A stretch of 64,000 nucleotides of DNA, from NCBI GenBank assembly GCA_016931185.1, contig JAFGFI010000169.1, positions 1 to 64,000 of the forward strand, given 5' to 3'. Under the pieces are notes generated by a model. It saw only the letters and a program-made list of their open reading frames with translations. It searched no databases and had not been told where the DNA came from. The stretch is from Anaerolineae bacterium (lineage in GTDB: Bacteria; Chloroflexota; Anaerolineae; B4-G1; SLSP01). The position numbers and the translations under genes were made by a program. The first letter of the stretch is position 1, and every line of letters starts with the position of its first letter. Of the stretch, positions 61,544-64,000 are shown one piece after another.

Positions 61544-62185
61544 TTAACTTTCGTCTAATTCCGTCAAAGCACGCAAGGCTACAGTAATGCGTCGGGGGTG
61601 CGAGCTCAACAATCCCAGTTCTTCCCATTGTTGGGCTAGCTTTGTTAGGGCGCGACGTGAAATCTGTTCTTTAAATACTGCGTAAAGTTGTTTAAGTTTG
61701 AAGTGTCCATTCAATTCCCGATGAGCATAAACGACCAGGTTCTTTTCTAATGTTGTCAACGTAGGAAAAGTCGCAGGTGGACGGATCTGAGGGTTAAGAA
61801 TAACCGCTTGCAGCATATTAAGCCACAATACCGCGTCGTCAATCAAGTACCCCATCTGAAAATAGAGGCGATTGGACCATTCCGAAACACCTTCTAGCTC
61901 ATGAATGAAAGGAGGTGATGTGATCTGAGTAGCATACGTGGCAAAGGGCAATTCCAGAGCATTAAAAAGCCCAACATTAGGCGTCACAGCTTCCGCTCGT
62001 AGAACATCCCACCGTTGTTCAGTGATGGTATAATCCAACTCAAATGTGACCAGTAGTCCGCCAGGCAAACGCCAGTACCAGTTGATGCCAATGCGTCCCT
62101 GATAACCGGCAACCCGATTGCCAATATCTTCTAAAATCTGGTCTGCTAACCGCAGTGTTTGGTATGAAGGATAAAAACGTACCAT
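61544..62185 (-). CDS. Hypothetical protein with possible C-terminal winged helix
   Basis: A 213-residue soluble protein that I do not recognise. The middle is rich in aromatic and hydrophobic residues (GINWYWRLPGGLLVTFELDY). The last 70 residues (ELNGHFKLKQLYAVFKEQIS, RRALTKLAQQWEELGLLSSH) have the rhythm of a winged-helix DNA-binding domain. ATG 62185 follows AAAGGAC; a TTG at 62203 is less likely. It lies between the CCA-type enzyme and transketolase on the same strand and could be a regulator of one of them. Confidence 0.6.
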   Translation of the reverse strand: MVRFYPSYQTLRLADQILEDIGNRVAGYQGRIGINWYWRLPGGLLVTFELDYTITEQRWDVLRAEAVTPNVGLFNALELPFATYATQITSPPFIHELEGVSEWSNRLYFQMGYLIDDAVLWLNMLQAVILNPQIRPPATFPTLTTLEKNLVVYAHRELNGHFKLKQLYAVFKEQISRRALTKLAQQWEELGLLSSHPRRITVALRALTELDES

Positions 62186-62246
62186 CTTGTGTCCTTTTTG
62201 CAAACTACAAATTACGAATCACGAGTTGCATGTCAACAATCCATGA

Positions 62247-64000
62247 TTATACATCTATCCAAGTGCGAGCCAATGCGATCTCTTCTTCACGTGAAGTGAT
62301 TGTACCGTCCAGTCGTCCATTGCGGAGTGTTTCAAAGATTTCACGGTAGATCGGGCCGGGAGGAATTCCAATGGCCTTCAAGTCATTACCTGTGATGTTA
62401 TGTTGGACGTATTGCCACTCCTCTATGTAATGCTCTAACTTGGTTCGCGTGGATACATTGTCAATGAGAAGCCAGGCTAAGACGATGTGTTCAGGCATCA
62501 GTGGGGTGAGTAAGGCCACAACTGCACTAGGCTGCTCTACCCGTTCAAGTTGTATCAGTAACTCCGGGATGCGGGGTAACACTTCCAGTCTCTGAACAAG
62601 GAGATTAGGCATCAATAGATGCCGTGCCAGTCGCCGACAGACTGGCAGTGATAGACGATAGAAAAACAACATCCAATATAAGAGATAACGACTGTGCGAA
62701 TACAGACATCCGGCCTTTTCCATTCCCCAATGTGTCAGGTCTAATTTCCGCAATTGAGAAAACTTTTCATGCAGCCAATCATCGCTAGTCAAAGCAGGTT
62801 CAATCTCTTGGAGCGCGCCCAATTCTTGAAGACGATCCAACACAGCTTCCGGCCGCGCCTCCTTAAAAATCAGAGCCAACTCGTGGCGAATGCGCCCTCC
62901 CGTGATCCGGTGTAACAACGGCAAAGCCTCACCGATTAAGGCCTCACTACGAGGATCCAGGTGGAAGTCAAGTCGCGCCTCAAAGCGGGCCGCGCGTAGA
63001 ATACGGGTCGGATCGTCCACAAAGCTCAGACTGTGCAACACACGGATAATTCCTTGTTCCAGATCCTCTACGCCGCCATAAAAATCCAGCAACTCCCCCC
63101 AACGCTGCGGGTCAAGCCGGATCGCCAAGGTATTGATGGTAAAATCTCGCCGATGTAAATCCTGTTTGATGGAGCTACGTTCCACCAACGGCAACGCGGT
63201 GGGATGTTCGTAGAACTCCGTGCGGGCAGTGACGAGATCGATGTATTGAGGAAGGTTAGTAGAGGAGCGGAGGGGGGGAGGCTCACTAATTTGCCGATTC
63301 GCCGATTCGCCAGCTTGCTGATTCTCCCAGATTCCCTCCGGCAATATCCACTTAACTGTGCCAAAACGGCTGTACGTACGAACCTCTCCACCATAAGTAT
63401 CGGCCAACGCCTGTCCCAATTCAATAGCATCACCCTCAACAACCAGATCTACATCGAAAATAGCCTGACCTAGCAGCATATCTCGCACCAGGCCGCCCAC
63501 AAAATAAATCAGATGGCCCTCTTCAGCCGCGTATTCACCAATTTGCCGGATAAATGTCAACAAGGGGACAGGAAAAGCCTGCGCTAACAAATGGGCAATC
63601 TCCTGTCGCTGTTGTTCTTGCGCCGAAAGGGGCATCCGTATTAAATCCGTGCGGGTGACAACACCAATCACTCTTGGCCTAGCATTTTCTTCTACCTCCA
63701 CAACCGGGATTTGCCCCCACCCGCTTTCGATCATCAGCGCGCGCACTCGTTCTACCGAATCCTCGGGGGAAACAACGACTTCACCGACCTGCATAATACG
63801 CTGAACCGGTTGGCGATCCCATTTATGCTGTAACGCGCGGTCTACGGCATTGCGCGTCACCAGCCCCACAACACGCTCCTGCATATCCACCACCGGGAAT
63901 CCCTCATGGCCGGTGCGTAACATACGTTTGGCAACTGAAGCAATGGTGTCATCTGGCTGCACAGTGCGAACAGTACGGGACATCAAATCGTGAACCTTGA
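62247..64000 (-). CDS. CBS-domain tRNA nucleotidyltransferase/poly(A) polymerase family protein (5' end outside window)
   Basis: The frame is open to the window edge (KVHDLMSRTVRTV), so the N-terminus is missing. Two CBS motifs come first (MSRTVRTVQPDDTI, VIGVVTRTDLIRM), then the class II nucleotidyltransferase: YFVGGLVRDMLLGQAIFDVDLVVEGDA (catalytic Asp pair), HRRDFTINTLAI, FVDDPTRILRAARFEARL and RHELALIFKE. In several bacteria such enzymes carry a DHH domain before the CBS pair and add A or CCA to tRNA 3' ends. This tRNA set (tRNA-Leu here) lacks encoded CCA. A stretch of about 25 residues after WILPEGI is coded by gattcgccgattcg repeats (63283-63330). Confidence 0.88.
   Translation of the reverse strand, partial: KVHDLMSRTVRTVQPDDTIASVAKRMLRTGHEGFPVVDMQERVVGLVTRNAVDRALQHKWDRQPVQRIMQVGEVVVSPEDSVERVRALMIESGWGQIPVVEVEENARPRVIGVVTRTDLIRMPLSAQEQQRQEIAHLLAQAFPVPLLTFIRQIGEYAAEEGHLIYFVGGLVRDMLLGQAIFDVDLVVEGDAIELGQALADTYGGEVRTYSRFGTVKWILPEGIWENQQAGESANRQISEPPPLRSSTNLPQYIDLVTARTEFYEHPTALPLVERSSIKQDLHRRDFTINTLAIRLDPQRWGELLDFYGGVEDLEQGIIRVLHSLSFVDDPTRILRAARFEARLDFHLDPRSEALIGEALPLLHRITGGRIRHELALIFKEARPEAVLDRLQELGALQEIEPALTSDDWLHEKFSQLRKLDLTHWGMEKAGCLYSHSRYLLYWMLFFYRLSLPVCRRLARHLLMPNLLVQRLEVLPRIPELLIQLERVEQPSAVVALLTPLMPEHIVLAWLLIDNVSTRTKLEHYIEEWQYVQHNITGNDLKAIGIPPGPIYREIFETLRNGRLDGTITSREEEIALARTWIDV
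63283..63330. repeat. gattcgccgattcgcc repeat inside the nucleotidyltransferase gene
   Basis: Units of gccgattcgccgattcgcc and ttgctgattctcc encode ENQQAGESANRQISE, an in-frame insert in a loop of the catalytic domain. Confidence 0.6.

Overview
The window is a bacterial chromosome segment of roughly 50% G+C with no rRNA, phage, IS element or CRISPR array. The gene set suggests a member of the Chloroflexota, close to the Anaerolineae. The main pointers are a LysW-carrier lysine pathway, many large hybrid histidine kinases, DUF2270, DUF2723 and DUF2085 membrane proteins, a serpin, a split glycine dehydrogenase, and dispersed low-complexity repeats of the acgtgaaacgtg and gattcttgattc types that even enter coding regions. 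This placement is an inference from gene content; no phylogenetic marker was compared.

Layout. 1-5.9 kb holds central metabolism: a polyprenyl diphosphate synthase (+), then on the minus strand 6-phosphofructokinase, a small CBM48 protein, fumarase and glucose-6-phosphate dehydrogenase. 5.9-11 kb is a lysine cluster on the plus strand: promoter, two successive short lysine-rich leader peptides each followed by a terminator-like hairpin, homocitrate synthase, LysW, LysX, a GNAT acetyltransferase, an O-methyltransferase and LysK. 11-22 kb is mixed: MFS transporter, lipoprotein serpin, PHP phosphoesterase, a methyltransferase-nucleotidyltransferase fusion with a small kinase, a hybrid histidine kinase, an HExxH metallopeptidase and a family 5 uracil-DNA glycosylase. 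22-33 kb has a 1371-residue hybrid kinase, a band-7 protein with a lectin-like partner, and a heterodimeric ABC exporter behind a MarR regulator.

33-44 kb carries tRNA-Leu(CAG) and a TPR-RecQ helicase transcribed from divergent promoters that share their -35 region. It continues with a URO-D family protein, a free-standing GyrA C-terminal domain, a decayed aldehyde:ferredoxin oxidoreductase fragment, DUF2270, a penicillin-binding protein, Maf and a Flp pilin. 44-52 kb, on the minus strand, has a coiled-coil zinc-ribbon protein, Lgt, DUF2085, DUF362, a terpene-cyclase-fold protein and the glycine cleavage P1, P2 and H proteins. 52-64 kb, also minus, has a response regulator fused to a TadZ/CpaE-like domain, its probable GAF sensor kinase, a DUF2723 membrane protein, transketolase, a hypothetical protein and a CBS-CCA-type nucleotidyltransferase cut by the window edge.

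The strongest candidate for something new is regulatory: the tandem Lys-codon leaders before the lysine genes. Further recurring RNA-level signals are a hairpin placed 19-20 nt before two unrelated start codons, a set of unusually long, perfectly paired terminators with a shared TTTTTCG...CGAAAAA core, and roughly 90-107 nt inverted-repeat elements in four intergenic regions. All gene functions are read from motifs in the translated sequence; no database search was possible.
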